A DNA stretch of 64,000 nucleotides, taken from contig BCIA01000004.1 of NCBI GenBank assembly GCA_001599815.1, positions 3,498,082 to 3,562,081 of the forward strand, in the 5' to 3' direction. The translations under genes and the position numbers were made by a program. Of the stretch, positions 22,163 through 32,728 are shown in pieces (within the stretch, counting starts at the first letter, position 1; the number at the start of each line of letters is the position of its first letter). This stretch comes from Furcasterigmium furcatum (taxonomy: Eukaryota > Ascomycota > Sordariomycetes > Glomerellales > Plectosphaerellaceae). The notes under the pieces are model-generated. The model had not been told where the DNA came from. It searched no databases and saw only the letters and a program-made list of their open reading frames with translations.

Positions 22163-24008
22163 CTAGGTAGTGCTAGATCCCTGCTCCTTCTTAACACCTG
22201 TCACCGTCTCAACGTGCGCCTTCTGGAGACGCGCCTTTTGAACAAACAAGCCCGAAAGGAATGCACAGAATGCTAGACAAGTATACATGATGAACATGTT
22301 CCTGAGACTCCTGGAGAAGGCGACCTTGACTGCTAAAAGCTGACTTGGAGAGATCGAACTGCTCGCCGCATGTATATTCGCGGCGGCTTCTTTTCCGGAA
22401 AGGCGCTGGAGCATGTCGTCGGGCAATCCCGCTGCCTGCAACTCGCCGCGTTGACGCTGCATTGAGTCGTTGAAGACGACACCGCCAATGATGACGGAGA
22501 TTGCCAGGGCGGCGGATCGCGTAAATGAGAACGAGGCTATGGTGGCAGCGATGTCGTCTTGTGCTACAGTAGTCTGAATGGCGATTATCGGGGGCTCGAT
22601 CAGGATACCGGCACCCATTCCGCCAAGTATTTGACAGCCGGCGAGTGTTGCCAATGATGTGGTAATGTCAAATGATATGAAAGACCCGTAGCCCGAGGTC
22701 ATCAATATACCGCCAATCCAGAGGAGTTGCCTGAATCGGCCGGTCTTGTTGATGGTGATACCGGATATAATTCCTCCAGATGCGGCGGAGAGCAGCAGCG
22801 GAAGGACTAATACTCCGGACTGGAGCGGCGTAGCTTGGCCCACGGACTGGAAGAATAAGGGCATGAAATATTCGCCCCCGATTAAGACCTGGGAGAGCAC
22901 GGCATCAGCGAGGTGTCGTAACAAATTGTCAGTGGCTCGCTCACCATTCCATGAAAGAAACCAACGAGACAACATGCGATGTTGCTTCTTGCCTTGAAGA
23001 TACGGACCGGTATCAGGGGATGCCTTGCGCATTTGGACTCGTAGTAGGCGAAAGCGAAGCCGAGCCCAACGCCAACGCTGACCATGGCAATGACCGTAGG
23101 AGAGCTCCAGGACGAAACGGACCCAATGTTGAGGCCCAGAAGCACCAGAAGGGCAAAACCGAGAAATATCAAAACTCCGAGCCAATCAATGGCCTTCAGG
23201 CCGGTTAACCAAGGGGTATGCTCGTGGCGTAGGTCGAAGAAGAAGATGATAAGAATGAAAGCCACGGCGCACACGGGGAGGTTCATCCAAAAGCACCATC
23301 TCCACGACGCTAGAGTAGCGAATAAGCCACCGATAATGGGCCCGAGACCCCCTGCGAGGGCCCAGACGCATTCGCAGAGGCCCATGAAGAGACTACGCCT
23401 GCGCATGCTGAACATGTCGCTGATGCTGATTTGCACGACGAGGATCAGCGCTCCGCCCCCGGCACCCTGGAGAGCTCTCCCAACGATGAGAGTCTCCATT
23501 GTCTGAGCCGTAGCGCAGACTATAGAGCTCACGAAGAAGAGGGACAGAGCAGCGAGGAGAACATTCTTGCGGCCCCAAATGTCCGATATGCTGGCCCAGA
23601 TCGGCCCGGTAACTGCGTCGGCAAGAAGATACGCAGCACCAATCCACACGTAGCCGGTTGCGGACTGGAACTCGCGGGTAATGACAGAGGCCGCTGTAGC
23701 GACAATCGTTGCGTCGAGGGCGGCGACAAACAGGGACAGCTGTGCCACAACTCAGTGGAGGCTCTCAAGAAAAGGACCTCTAAACGCACCAAAAGGGACA
23801 CCAGAATGGCGGTAGTGTGCCACTTGCCCCGCGATTTGATTGTAGCTTCTACATCCTGACCGGGAAAGTCTTCGCTGGCGTTTTCGATACTTGGGTCTTG
23901 GAGGGCACCTTGCTGGATTGGACTGAGGTTGTCGGAGTCTGCGGTCTTGGAATCGCGAGCTTGCATTGTGGGGAGGTCTCCCATGTCGCTGTGCGTAGCT
24001 GAAGGCAT
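22163..24008 (-). CDS. MFS multidrug-type transporter (DHA, 14-TM type)
   Basis: Three exons: 24008-23790, 23739-22945 and 22888-22163 (introns 50 and 56 nt), 579 residues. A hydrophilic N-terminus of about 65 residues precedes the first membrane helix, LSLFVAALDATIVATAAS, which carries the LDxTIV motif C1 typical of 14-TM drug:H+ antiporters. The loop 2-3 motif is SDIWGRKNVLL and the RALQGAGGGALI motif follows. FHGM is spliced to VLIGGEYFMPLFFQ across intron 2, restoring a transmembrane helix. It probably exports small toxic or secondary compounds at the plasma membrane; the substrate is unknown. Its start codon is only 24 nt past the stop of the truncated HRQ frame on the same strand and 140 bp from the proposed inversion breakpoint, so its promoter may have changed. 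Confidence 0.9.
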
Positions 24009-24032
24009 CCTGGTTTGCTGACCGCCTAGAAA

Positions 24033-24626
24033 TCAGTAACAATCACTTTGGATCGTGAAATGTGGCCATCCATGGAGCTTGAGGGGTTGACGCCGGCCCC
24101 GGGCCGGACGTCCGCGGCGACCGAGCAAGGGTATCAATGGCAAGTGGAGCTGGAAGATCTTCGGGTACCGATTCGTGAGGTAGCTGGTGAGCTCTTCGAG
24201 GAGCTCGAAGCAGGCATCGCGGGTGACTGGGTTATCGACGTAGTCCACGTGGGCGGGCAGGTCCTCCGCGAGCTGGGCCGCCTTCAAGTCGTGGTAGCGG
24301 ATGTAGTTGGAATCCAGCTGAATCCAGTCGTTCCAGTTGAGCTTGCGGATGCCCATTGTGACGTGGTTCGGGCCATGGCGGCATGGGCGGTATTTCTCGG
24401 GGTCGTTGGAGAGATCGAAGTTAGCCAGGGGCGCAGGCTTGGGCGTGACGAACGGTGTTGTTGCCTCGGGGGCGAGCTTTGGGCCTTTCGGCGCGACTAC
24501 ACTCTGTGGACGGATGTAAGGCCAGGCAAGGGACATGCCAATGACCACGAGCGCAGCGATCAGGGAGGCCGACCTGGGCGCGATGTCTTGGATGTTGTCA
24601 ATCATGGCTTGGTAGTATTCGAACAT
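24033..24626 (-). pseudogene. HRQ/DUF3445 protein, N-terminal half of a broken gene
   Basis: From the ATG at 24626 an N-terminal membrane segment (SLIAALVVIGMSLAWPYI) is followed by the conserved start of fungal HRQ/DUF3445 proteins (HVTMGIRKLNWNDWIQLD; ACFELLEELTSYLTNRYPKI). Homology stops at 24148-24151, after the residues FQL. The frame then runs through about 38 residues without family character to a stop at 24033. The continuation of the family sequence is found on the plus strand from 19930. Family members are heme-binding, N-demethylase-like oxidases of the PF11927 type; neither half alone is likely to be active. Confidence 0.72.
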
Positions 24627-25760
24627 TGCTGAGTAGTCTCTTCACTCACTCGCCGAGCGGTCGGTTTACGTTCGTGGCACGAGTGATATTTATGCCGGCC
24701 TCCAGCGCCCAGTGGAGGCGAGCAGTTGATGACGACTCAGACGATGATGCTGGAGAAGATCAGACCGTTGACACGCGATTCGTCCGAATCGGGAAGCTTG
24801 GTGGGCAACCTGGGGGCGCGCTCAGCCCGGACTACGAAGGGTACCTTATAAGGACAAAGGACTGCAAGCGGCGCATGAGTGCGCGCGGTGGTCGCGGGCC
24901 TTGTCCATCGCCACCTTATCTTACATGTCGACGGGGCCTGGAAGGAGAGACAACCCGGCGATGGGCTTTATTAATGTAGAACCGGGTCTGTTGCCCATCC
25001 CTCCACCCAGAAGGGGAAAGTTTTGGGACCAAACCAGATCGCCGGGTGTGGACATGTCCCGAATCCCAAGTCGAGCGGGAATCCCCCCCGTCACCGGAAA
25101 CCCCCCCAAGCCCGAGACTAGCGTTCCTCGTCGCTTATTACCTACGACACCATCACGGAAGCGGTGACGGTCTCTCCCTCAAAGGTGCCAACCATCCGGG
25201 ACACATCCAGTTGGCGGCACTCAACAGGCCTTCGGTGAGTGCTCCTTCATCCGCGGAAATCCGGAAGACTCCGTTGCCACCTTTCAGTCGCCGTGTCTCT
25301 TTACCTAGGTACTTTGTAATAAGGGGTTCTGAACATACGTAGATTGCACTGCAGTGCCGAGTGCCCAATCGATTTCCAATTTTTTAAGCCATGTCATGAA
25401 TTGAAATGGCCTGGAATGCATTCAATATTCTCCGTACAGTGGTAATGGCACGCAGTACGAGATGGTGCTGTCCTCCGCTCGATCAAATCCCGCTCGTGTG
25501 GTGTTACATGTAGCTATTTTATACGAAAATCTTGAGGAAAGGGCCCTTTTGCCCCAGGACTGCCTCCGAGTCCTGTGGCATGGAAGAAGGCCTTGGTGGA
25601 CTGGCGGACGTTGGTTAGGGACTCTGGCTTCATCTCCCACCTGCCCCTCCCGCTCTATCGATTCGACTGGCAACGATACACAGACTTGCAGAAGGCTGCC
25701 AACAACCCGGTATTCGCTTCTGGCCTGGGACTGACACACGCCGGAGCCATAAAAGCGTTT
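24627..25760. other. intergenic region
   Basis: Upstream of the HRQ N-terminal half and downstream of the APC permease gene (-). It includes C-rich stretches near 25000-25110. No supported gene, RNA or repeat is seen. Confidence 0.5.
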
Positions 25761-27360
25761 CTAATCTTGAATCTCATCCGGCGGTCCGTGGAAGTCTGTC
25801 TCAATCTCAGCTTTGCGGGTTCAAACTCAGGGGCGGCGGGACTCACGTTTTCTCCCCGACACTGCGTACCAAGCCGCACTCATGGTGAAAAATCCCGAAA
25901 ATACGACGCTGGCATAGTTCATCGTCTCCGCCGTGACGGGAAGAGCAGACGGCATGCTGAAAAGCACCAGCTCGAACAGGATCCACATGATCGCGACGAC
26001 GTTCGCGGCGGTGCCCAGGACCGGCCCCAGGGACCATCTCGCCGAAGAAACGTGCCTGCGGCCGAATGCCAGGCTCGTGGAGATGGGGACCAGATACGCG
26101 GCGGACAGCGAGGACGACCCCGACGGACACGAAGGCGGTGAAGGCGCTGGAGTTTCCCAGGTAGATCAGCCCGAGAAGCATCTCGATGGCCGTCACCAGG
26201 GCGAGCGCGGGGAGCGGCCGGCCGAACATGGTGCGGGACCAGATGCCGGAGCCCGGGATGCCGTTGTCCCGGGAGAAGGCCCAGGTGTACCTCGCCGCCG
26301 AGGTCGTGATGCTGATGGAGCAGAAGAGCGTGACCAGGAGGACGGCGACCATGACCGCCAGGGCGCCGCCCGGCGAGCCGAGCACGCGCAGCAAGATGTA
26401 GGGCAGGGCCTGTCCATACGGCGCCGCGAGGATGTCCTCGAGCGGCGGCAGGGTGAAGCAGATGGGCAGGACGAAGAACAGAGCCGCGAGACCGCCCATG
26501 GGGACGACGAGGGAGATGGCCCTGGGGACTTCCACCTCCGGGTCGGCGCACTCCTCCGCCATGGATGTGACCATGCCGATGGCGCAGAAGGCGTAGGCGG
26601 GCGGCAGCAGGCCGATGAAGAAGGTGAAGCCCTGGCCCCAGCCGGAAAAGTCCGTGTTGTAGCCGCCGAGGGCGGTGGCGGGAGGGTGCCTCCCTTCCTT
26701 TGCCGTGGCGGACAGGGACACGAGGACGATGATGATAGTGACGAGGTTCCAGGCGGCTGCAAAGACGTCGACGTAGGGCAAGAGCCGGTCCCCGAAGGCG
26801 CAGATGAGGAAGGTGGCCAAGCAGAAGGCGTAGAAGATGAGGAGAAGCTCCCAGTCCTTGGCAAGCCAGCCCTCCTTGTAGATGGATACGGTGGCGGCGA
26901 GTATGGAGGCGGCGCCGAAGTTGACGGAGAGCACGATGGTCCAGTTGCCGACGAGCCAGAGCCAGCCGGTGAGGTAAGAGAGTATCTTCTGCGCGCCCGA
27001 TCCGGAGCCCTGCGCAAGGCGGAAGGCCCAGTAGTAGGCGCCCGAAGACGTTGGGAAGCGGGAGGCGAGCTCGGCGAGGGACACGGCCACGGCGCCGTCG
27101 AGGACGATGACCACCAGGAGGCCGACGAAGAGGGAGAGCTGGCCGCCTCCGTACATGGCGCTGATCAAAGGGCCGCCGATACCGTAGGGCACGGCTGCGA
27201 TGGCAAGGGCCATGCTGAAGATGTTGATGAGCGAGCGATTCCTGGCGAGCTGCTGGGTGTAGCCGAGCTGGACGTGTTGGACGACACCGTCACCTCGTGT
27301 TTCCACGGGCCCCATCGCGTCTCCCGGGGACTCGGCCTTGCTATCGGTGAGAGAGGACAT
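25761..27360 (-). CDS. APC-family amino acid/choline permease, with apparent frameshift
   Basis: Exon 1 runs from the ATG at 27360 to 25847 and exon 2 from 25795 to the TAG at 25761-25763, with a GTGAGT..CAG intron between them. The N-terminal about 415 residues are a standard fungal APC permease of the GABA/choline (Hnm1/Bat1-like) group: QQLARNRSLINIFSMALAIA, VVPYGIGGPL-like TM1, SLAELASRFPTSSGAYYW, SAARYTWAFSRDNGIPGS. After FVSVGVVL the family sequence continues in another frame: LSAAYLVPISTSLAFGR, then NVVAIMWILFELVLF and an end in HGPPDEIQD after splicing. Exon 1 plus exon 2 has exactly one nucleotide too many, which places a +1 shift near plus-strand 26106-26118. The gene is either a recent pseudogene or contains a sequencing error. 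Corrected, it would have about 515 residues. Confidence 0.8.
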
Positions 27361-28501
27361 GGGAGAGGAAGTTGCGAAGTTGTAAGTATGTACTGGAGGT
27401 GTTTTGTCTGTTACGTAGAACTTGGGGGTCGGAGAAGGACCAAGGGGTGATCAGTATGTCCCCTGCGTAGTGGTTAAAGTAAGTATTTATATGAGTATGT
27501 CTTACATGTCAAGATGATACTGACCTTGCCCAACTGGCCCTTTCATGGCAGCGGGCTGATGGGTCGTGGTGCTGGCTTTCTCGTCACGCCAGGTGAAGGA
27601 CGCAGCGGCCGCAGGGGTCCGGCCTGGGAGCTGAGGTGTCTAAGCCTGAGCCTGAGGGTGCCAACTGGTCAGCCATCCTGATGTTCATCTTGAAATTGGC
27701 TGTATTTACTACCCGTTCGGTTTTAGCTCTCATCAACTTGGGCAGGGCTGGATCCTCGTCTGGCAGTGCCGGGGCCTCGCATTGTCCCTCCTTTGCTCCC
27801 GAGTCCCCCGCATGTGCCCTCCAGTGTCAAGGCGCCCAATCTGTTTATGATTGCCCAGATGGCTGACTCTTATCTTTGGAGTCCGGTGCACCCTAGTCTG
27901 ATAAAGCGAGTCACGATACGTCGGCTGTCGGCGCGAACAACTTAGAAGGACAAGGCCCCCCGCATTGATAAGTCTGGAGAGAGAGGAGCCCCCTTTCCCG
28001 ATCGGGCAATCAGATTGACCAAATGGCCGGCGAGTGGTGAACTCCGCTTACTACCCCTGGGCGTGCGGGACCACGGAGCGATGCAACGGATAATTAAGGC
28101 AGTCCGGGTTACTGGAAAGCACGCGGCAAGCTACCAGTAAGTACGTGAGGAGCAAGTCGTCGTGCGCGTCGCCCCGCGTTTTGGACAAATCCGTGTGCTT
28201 GGCCTAATCGAGGGATGCATCCATCCCGGGCTTTCCATCCATCCATCCAGCCCCTGTGAGGTCATGTTCCCCGGAGTTTCGCTCCCTTGGGATTGTCCCC
28301 AAGATAAGGTAACAATACTCTACTTACTACTAATATCAAGCACTCAACCCTCTCCACACTTCGCCGACACGCACCCTGGCTGCCCTCGGCGAGACTCTCT
28401 CACTTTGCTACCGCTACTAAGATCAGAAACCCTTCGCCTCCCATTCTGGTGCTCTCCCTCCCTCGTCCCACTACTTGAACACACTGGACATCACATCAGC
28501 C
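27361..28501. promoter_or_regulatory. divergent promoter region, permease (-) and Zn2Cys6 gene (+)
   Basis: A 1.1 kb region between two divergent start codons. I see no gene. It carries ATCC repeats near 28215-28250 and a CT-rich leader just before 28502. Shared regulation of the permease by the neighbouring regulator is possible but not shown. Confidence 0.4.
27484..27492 (-). promoter_or_regulatory. TATA-like box of the APC permease gene
   Basis: The minus strand reads ATATAAATA about 125 nt upstream of the permease ATG. Confidence 0.4.
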
Positions 28502-29821
28502 ATGGGCGTTGGCCGAGTCCGCACAGTCGAGGGGTCGTGCTGGTCGTGCCGGAAACGCCGTGTCAAGTGCGACCTCACCAGGCCTCAATGCAGCCGGTGC
28601 TCTAAGATCGGGGCCTCCTGCGACTACAACACGCACCTCCTCCGCTGGAGAACCACCGGCTGTGGCAGCCCTTTAGACGAACCCCCGCCTCTTGCCTCTC
28701 ACGAGGAGCGCGCCCTCGGCTACTTCAAGGACCGCTTCTGGCCGCTCCTGACCACGGCCGCCGAGCCCTGCCCGCCCCCCATCTCCCTGGCCCTGGAGAA
28801 CAAGGTCCTCCTGCTGGCCACCTGCCTCCTGGCCGACACCCACCGCGTCCTCCAGGACGGCCGCAACAGCCGCCGGGTGCCCCAGATCAAGCGGCTCGAG
28901 TGCCTCTCCGCCGTGCGCTGCGAGCTGAGGGAGACGTGCGAGAGCGACAGGCCCCCGGTGGTCAATTTGCTCGTCACCGTGCTGCTGCTCTACTTCCACG
29001 CCGGCTACCTCGAGTGCGCCGGCCTGTCGGGGGCCGCCTCCACGGCCAGCCACCATGTCGGCGTTAACGCCATCATCTCCCGCCTCGGCGGGGTCGACGC
29101 CGTGCTCGACACCGGCCCCGCCGCGCTGCACATGCTCGTCTCCGAGTTCGCCACCACAGACCTGACCAGGTGCCTCCTCGCCGGCGGCCGGCCCAGCTTC
29201 GCCCCCGAGACCTGGGACAGCATCGACCGCCGCTCCGTGTGGTGGACGCGCGACTCCCTGGGCCGCATCTCCCTCGCCGGCGTCCTGAGCGAGATGTCCA
29301 GGCTCGCCCACTACCGCGCCGACGTGCGCGACGGCATGCCGCCCTGCGCGGCCACTGTCGCCGGCGCCCAGCACGCCCTGGCGCCCGTCTTCGCGCCGCT
29401 CGACGACGCCCTCGCCGGCGAGGCCGAGCTCGACGCCGTCCACACGTACTCGCTCGTCCGCTCCTTCCAGCACGTCGGCCTCATCTTCCTGTACCGCGCC
29501 GTGTGCGGCCTGCCCGCCGACCACGCCCTCGTGCAGCAGCACGTCCGGCCCTGCATCGAGTGCATCCTCTCCATCGAGAAGCCCGCCAAGGTGCTCAACT
29601 GCGTCGTCTTCCCGCTGCTGGTCGCCGGGGCCCATCTGCAGTCGACGTCCCTCCGCCGTGCCGTCAGCAACGTGCTCACCTCGGTCCACGGCGGCATCAA
29701 GTTCGCCTCGTTCCGGTCCGTCGCCCACGTCCTCGAGGACCTGTGGCGGAGGGATACCTTGGGGGAATTGCCTTGGGACGATATGTTTTCCGGCCTGGGT
29801 CCGGACGCGTTGGTTCTGTGA
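28502..29821 (+). CDS. Zn2Cys6 transcription factor
   Basis: A single exon of 439 residues. The zinc cluster lies at residues about 13-41 (SCWSCRKRRVKC, then CSRCSKIGASC), with C-x2-C-x6-C-x5-C-x2-C-x6-C spacing. The remainder has the helical, Leu/Ala-rich make-up of the second fungal-specific regulatory domain family (as in ArgR2/acriflavine-sensitivity-type regulators), for example YFKDRFWPLLTT, then LLVTVLLLYFHAGYLECAG and VRSFQHVGLIFLYRAVCGLP. The true ATG is 28502; the frame is open upstream but has no earlier ATG. GC content at third positions is very high. It faces the permease and ends 217 bp from the convergent aldehyde dehydrogenase gene. The targets are unknown. Confidence 0.85.
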   Translation: MGVGRVRTVEGSCWSCRKRRVKCDLTRPQCSRCSKIGASCDYNTHLLRWRTTGCGSPLDEPPPLASHEERALGYFKDRFWPLLTTAAEPCPPPISLALENKVLLLATCLLADTHRVLQDGRNSRRVPQIKRLECLSAVRCELRETCESDRPPVVNLLVTVLLLYFHAGYLECAGLSGAASTASHHVGVNAIISRLGGVDAVLDTGPAALHMLVSEFATTDLTRCLLAGGRPSFAPETWDSIDRRSVWWTRDSLGRISLAGVLSEMSRLAHYRADVRDGMPPCAATVAGAQHALAPVFAPLDDALAGEAELDAVHTYSLVRSFQHVGLIFLYRAVCGLPADHALVQQHVRPCIECILSIEKPAKVLNCVVFPLLVAGAHLQSTSLRRAVSNVLTSVHGGIKFASFRSVAHVLEDLWRRDTLGELPWDDMFSGLGPDALVL

Positions 29822-30038
29822 GGGTATGGTCGAGAGGGTGACTCGTCTGTCCCAAGAAATAAGGAATGACTTGAACCGTGATGAGGCAAAATGAACACGG
29901 CGTGAATATTGCAATATAGCCTGGATACATATTTTATAGTTCAATGTACCGATGAAACTATTCACAACGAATCTTCTAATAGTGTGTACATGCTATCATT
30001 CACCCATCCTCCGCCCGCCACAACCAGCTGATCTGCAC

Positions 30039-31538
30039 CTACAAAAGCGTTCCCATGTTGACGTGGACGGCCTTCGTCTGTGAGTAAGCGGCCAGACCTG
30101 CCTCGCCCAGCTCCCTGCCGACGCCGCTCTGCTTAACACCGCCAAAGGGCACTCTTATGTCCGAATCGTTGGAGCTGTTGATCCAGACCATACCCGCCTC
30201 CAGGCCGGCGGCAACCCGGTGGCAGCGCTCGATGTCCCGCGAGAACAGGGCTGCGCCGAGGCCGTAGCTCGTCGCATTAGCAAGCTTGACCGCCTCTTCC
30301 TCTGTCGAGAAGGGGGTAATAGAGACAAAGGGCCCGAAGACCTCCTCCTGGAAAATGGCCATCTTCTCGGTGACGTCGGCGAAAACCGTGGGCTCGATGT
30401 AGAATCCCTTGCCGCCCATGTCCTTGTGCGGGTTGCCGCCCGTGACCAGCCTGGCGCCCTCTGACTTGCCCGACTCGATATACCCGAGGATCTTGTTGTA
30501 TTGCGCCTTGGTGATCTGTGGGCCCTGGAAGGTATCTTCATCGAACGGGTTACCGATCTTATTTTCCAGGCACACCTTCGTAAAGAGTTTGAGGTAATCC
30601 TCGTACACGTCCTTGTGGACAAGGATTCGCGAAGTGGATGTGCAGACCTGGCCCTGGTTGTACATGATGCCGACATGGCCCCATTTGGCGGCCTGATCGA
30701 GGTCGGCGTCCTTGAAGACGACGAGGGGGGACTTGCCGCCGGTCTCGAGCGTCAGGTTCTTCAAGTTGACGCTAGCGGCCTTCATGACCTGCCGCGCTGT
30801 GGCGGTTGAGCCGGTGAAGGCGATCTTGTCGACGCCGGGGTGTGAGACGAGAGCGTTTCCGGCGACGCTACCCAGGCCGTTGACGATATTGATGACGCCT
30901 GCCGGGATGCCGGCCTTCTGCACCAGGGTAGCGAAGAATTGAATAGAGATGGGAGTCTGCTCGGCAGGCTTCAGGACGACCGTATTGCCACAGGCCAGGG
31001 CAGGGCCGAGCTTCCACGCCGCCATCATGATGGGGAAGTTCCACGGGATGATCTGGCCGCAGACGCCGATGGGCTGCTTAATCGTATAGGCAAACTTCTG
31101 GGGCGTCGTCGGGATGGTCTGCCCATGGATCTTGTCGGCCCAGCCAGCGTAGTATCGGAGGACGGCGATGGCCTCGCCAAGGTCATCATTCAGGGCGACG
31201 CTATACGCCTTTCCGTTATCCCAGGCCTCAAGAGTCGCCAGGGTGTCCTGGTTCTGCTCGATAAGGTCTGCCAGCTTGTAGATCAGGTACCCGCGTTCGG
31301 TGTTGGAGATGCCCCCCCATTCCGCGGATGTCAGGGCGGCGCGAGCAGCTTGCACGGCTCGGTCGACATCTTCGGCCGAGGCAGCATCCACTTCCCCGAT
31401 CACGCTCTCGTCGCTGGGGTTGATGCTGGTGATCTTGCCGCCGCCAGAGGTCGACTTGACGAACTCGTTGTTGATGAAGAGGCCGGTGGGCAGCTCGATC
31501 TTTGCGCCGTTGGGCGCTGTCAGGCTGAGGGTAGACAT
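30039..31538 (-). CDS. NAD(P)+-dependent aldehyde dehydrogenase
   Basis: A single exon of 499 residues, the normal length for the soluble tetrameric ALDH family. Visible motifs are the cofactor and substrate region PWNFPIMMAAWKLGPALACG, the nucleotide-binding FTGSTATAR, the general-base glutamate in LETGGKSP (near residue 266), the catalytic cysteine in QGQVCTSTSR (near residue 300) and EEVFGPFVS. It oxidises aldehydes to acids and resembles the cytosolic acetaldehyde/broad-range enzymes of the aldA type. No targeting sequence is seen. It stands alone on its strand, convergent with the Zn2Cys6 gene. Confidence 0.95.
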   Translation of the reverse strand: MSTLSLTAPNGAKIELPTGLFINNEFVKSTSGGGKITSINPSDESVIGEVDAASAEDVDRAVQAARAALTSAEWGGISNTERGYLIYKLADLIEQNQDTLATLEAWDNGKAYSVALNDDLGEAIAVLRYYAGWADKIHGQTIPTTPQKFAYTIKQPIGVCGQIIPWNFPIMMAAWKLGPALACGNTVVLKPAEQTPISIQFFATLVQKAGIPAGVINIVNGLGSVAGNALVSHPGVDKIAFTGSTATARQVMKAASVNLKNLTLETGGKSPLVVFKDADLDQAAKWGHVGIMYNQGQVCTSTSRILVHKDVYEDYLKLFTKVCLENKIGNPFDEDTFQGPQITKAQYNKILGYIESGKSEGARLVTGGNPHKDMGGKGFYIEPTVFADVTEKMAIFQEEVFGPFVSITPFSTEEEAVKLANATSYGLGAALFSRDIERCHRVAAGLEAGMVWINSSNDSDIRVPFGGVKQSGVGRELGEAGLAAYSQTKAVHVNMGTLL

Positions 31539-32329
31539 TGTGCAAGCGAAGAAGAGCTGGGCAGGGGATGAGGAGAAGTAGTGCCTAGTGTTCGGTGGCA
31601 GATGAGGCAGCTGAAGAAAGGGGTATCTGGGATTCCGGTGACCACGCCGGACACGATGCCGGGGACTCGCTGCTCGTTATGTATGTGGCCCAGCATGTCC
31701 GTTCCATGTCCATTCAGGAAAGAAGATAGGCAATGCTGCAAAGGCGGGTGGATCGCGAGGGAGATCAGGGGCCAGCCCGAATCGCGACCACCTTCAAGTT
31801 GACGGCCATGACCCGATCGCGCCGCCCCCGCACGCGCAGGTTTGCATGATGTGAGGTGTGCAAGGAACGCCCCCAAAGCGGAAATATTTTGGACCACCGC
31901 TGACCCCGCATCCGCCTGGCCCCGTGTAAGTCCCGGTTGGGGTCGGCGCGGGGCACGCCGGACATGGGGACTGGCGGGGAGAAGGCGGCCGGAGGGGAGG
32001 AAATCCGCACCAAGGGACACGTCCACGTAGATCAAGGCCTCCAGTCACTTTCTCTTAGTCTTGTTGAAGTTCCCATCACCAGGCGACGCGGGACATCTAC
32101 TGCAGAGTAGTAGTGGCACGAGATCATCTGTCTCCGGGTCTGCGACGGTACCTTGCCCAACGCCCAGGCTTATTCCCCGCGTTCACACATTCATCACACA
32201 ACGAGGGTCGGTAAATTGGGCACAAATGTGCATGTCTTCTCACTCTGTCTATGAATCTCCCTCGCTGCACAACACCTCAGCCCCCCTTTACCTCTCCTCG
32301 CCCACCTGCTCCTCCTCTGCCTCGCTCGT
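31539..32329. other. intergenic region
   Basis: Upstream of the aldehyde dehydrogenase gene and downstream of the Rid-family gene (both minus strand). Only short chance frames are seen. Confidence 0.5.
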
Positions 32330-32728
32330 CTAGGCGGGGATCTCGGCCTCCACCTCGATCTCGACATGCATCCCCTCGAGTCCAAGCTTCCCGATCTCGA
32401 TGCACGTCCAGATGGGTCTGTGATTGGGAAAAAGCTTCTTGAACAGGGCAGTCATGACGTCGAAACTCTTGTGCATGTCGAGATGATAGGAGCGGATGGC
32501 GTAGATGTGCTCCGGCCCGAGGCGCGGGTCGGCGGCTCGGATGGCCTTGATGGCGTTTGCGAAGGCGATTTCGATTTGCTTCTCGAGGACGGGCTCGACC
32601 TTGCCCGCCTCGTCCCACCCGCCCTGGCCAGACGTGCGGACGGTGTTGCCCACCTTGACGGCCTGCGAGTAGTGATACTGCTCGGCGTTGGTCTCCGTGC
32701 CGGGGTAGTTGAAGAATTGGGGCGCCAT
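32330..32728 (-). CDS. RidA/YjgF/UK114-family protein
   Basis: A single exon of 132 residues, the usual Rid length. The N-terminal part (HYSQAVKVGNTVRTSGQGGWD) and the C-terminal strand (GMHVEIEVEAEI) match the family, which forms trimers. Active RidA deaminates reactive enamine/imine intermediates using an arginine in a PARSCV-type motif. Here the aligned segment reads RPIWTCIEIGKL, with tryptophan at that position, so imine deaminase activity is doubtful and another ligand or reaction is likely. No targeting signal is seen. Confidence 0.88.
   Translation of the reverse strand: MAPQFFNYPGTETNAEQYHYSQAVKVGNTVRTSGQGGWDEAGKVEPVLEKQIEIAFANAIKAIRAADPRLGPEHIYAIRSYHLDMHKSFDVMTALFKKLFPNHRPIWTCIEIGKLGLEGMHVEIEVEAEIPA

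Noticed and set aside
25933..27450. A 505-codon frame on the plus strand
   Set aside because: It is the GC-driven antisense shadow of the APC permease; composition is Gly/Glu/Arg-rich without domains. The same applies to long antisense frames at 885-2339, 28673-29965, 41408-42832 and 61872-63338.
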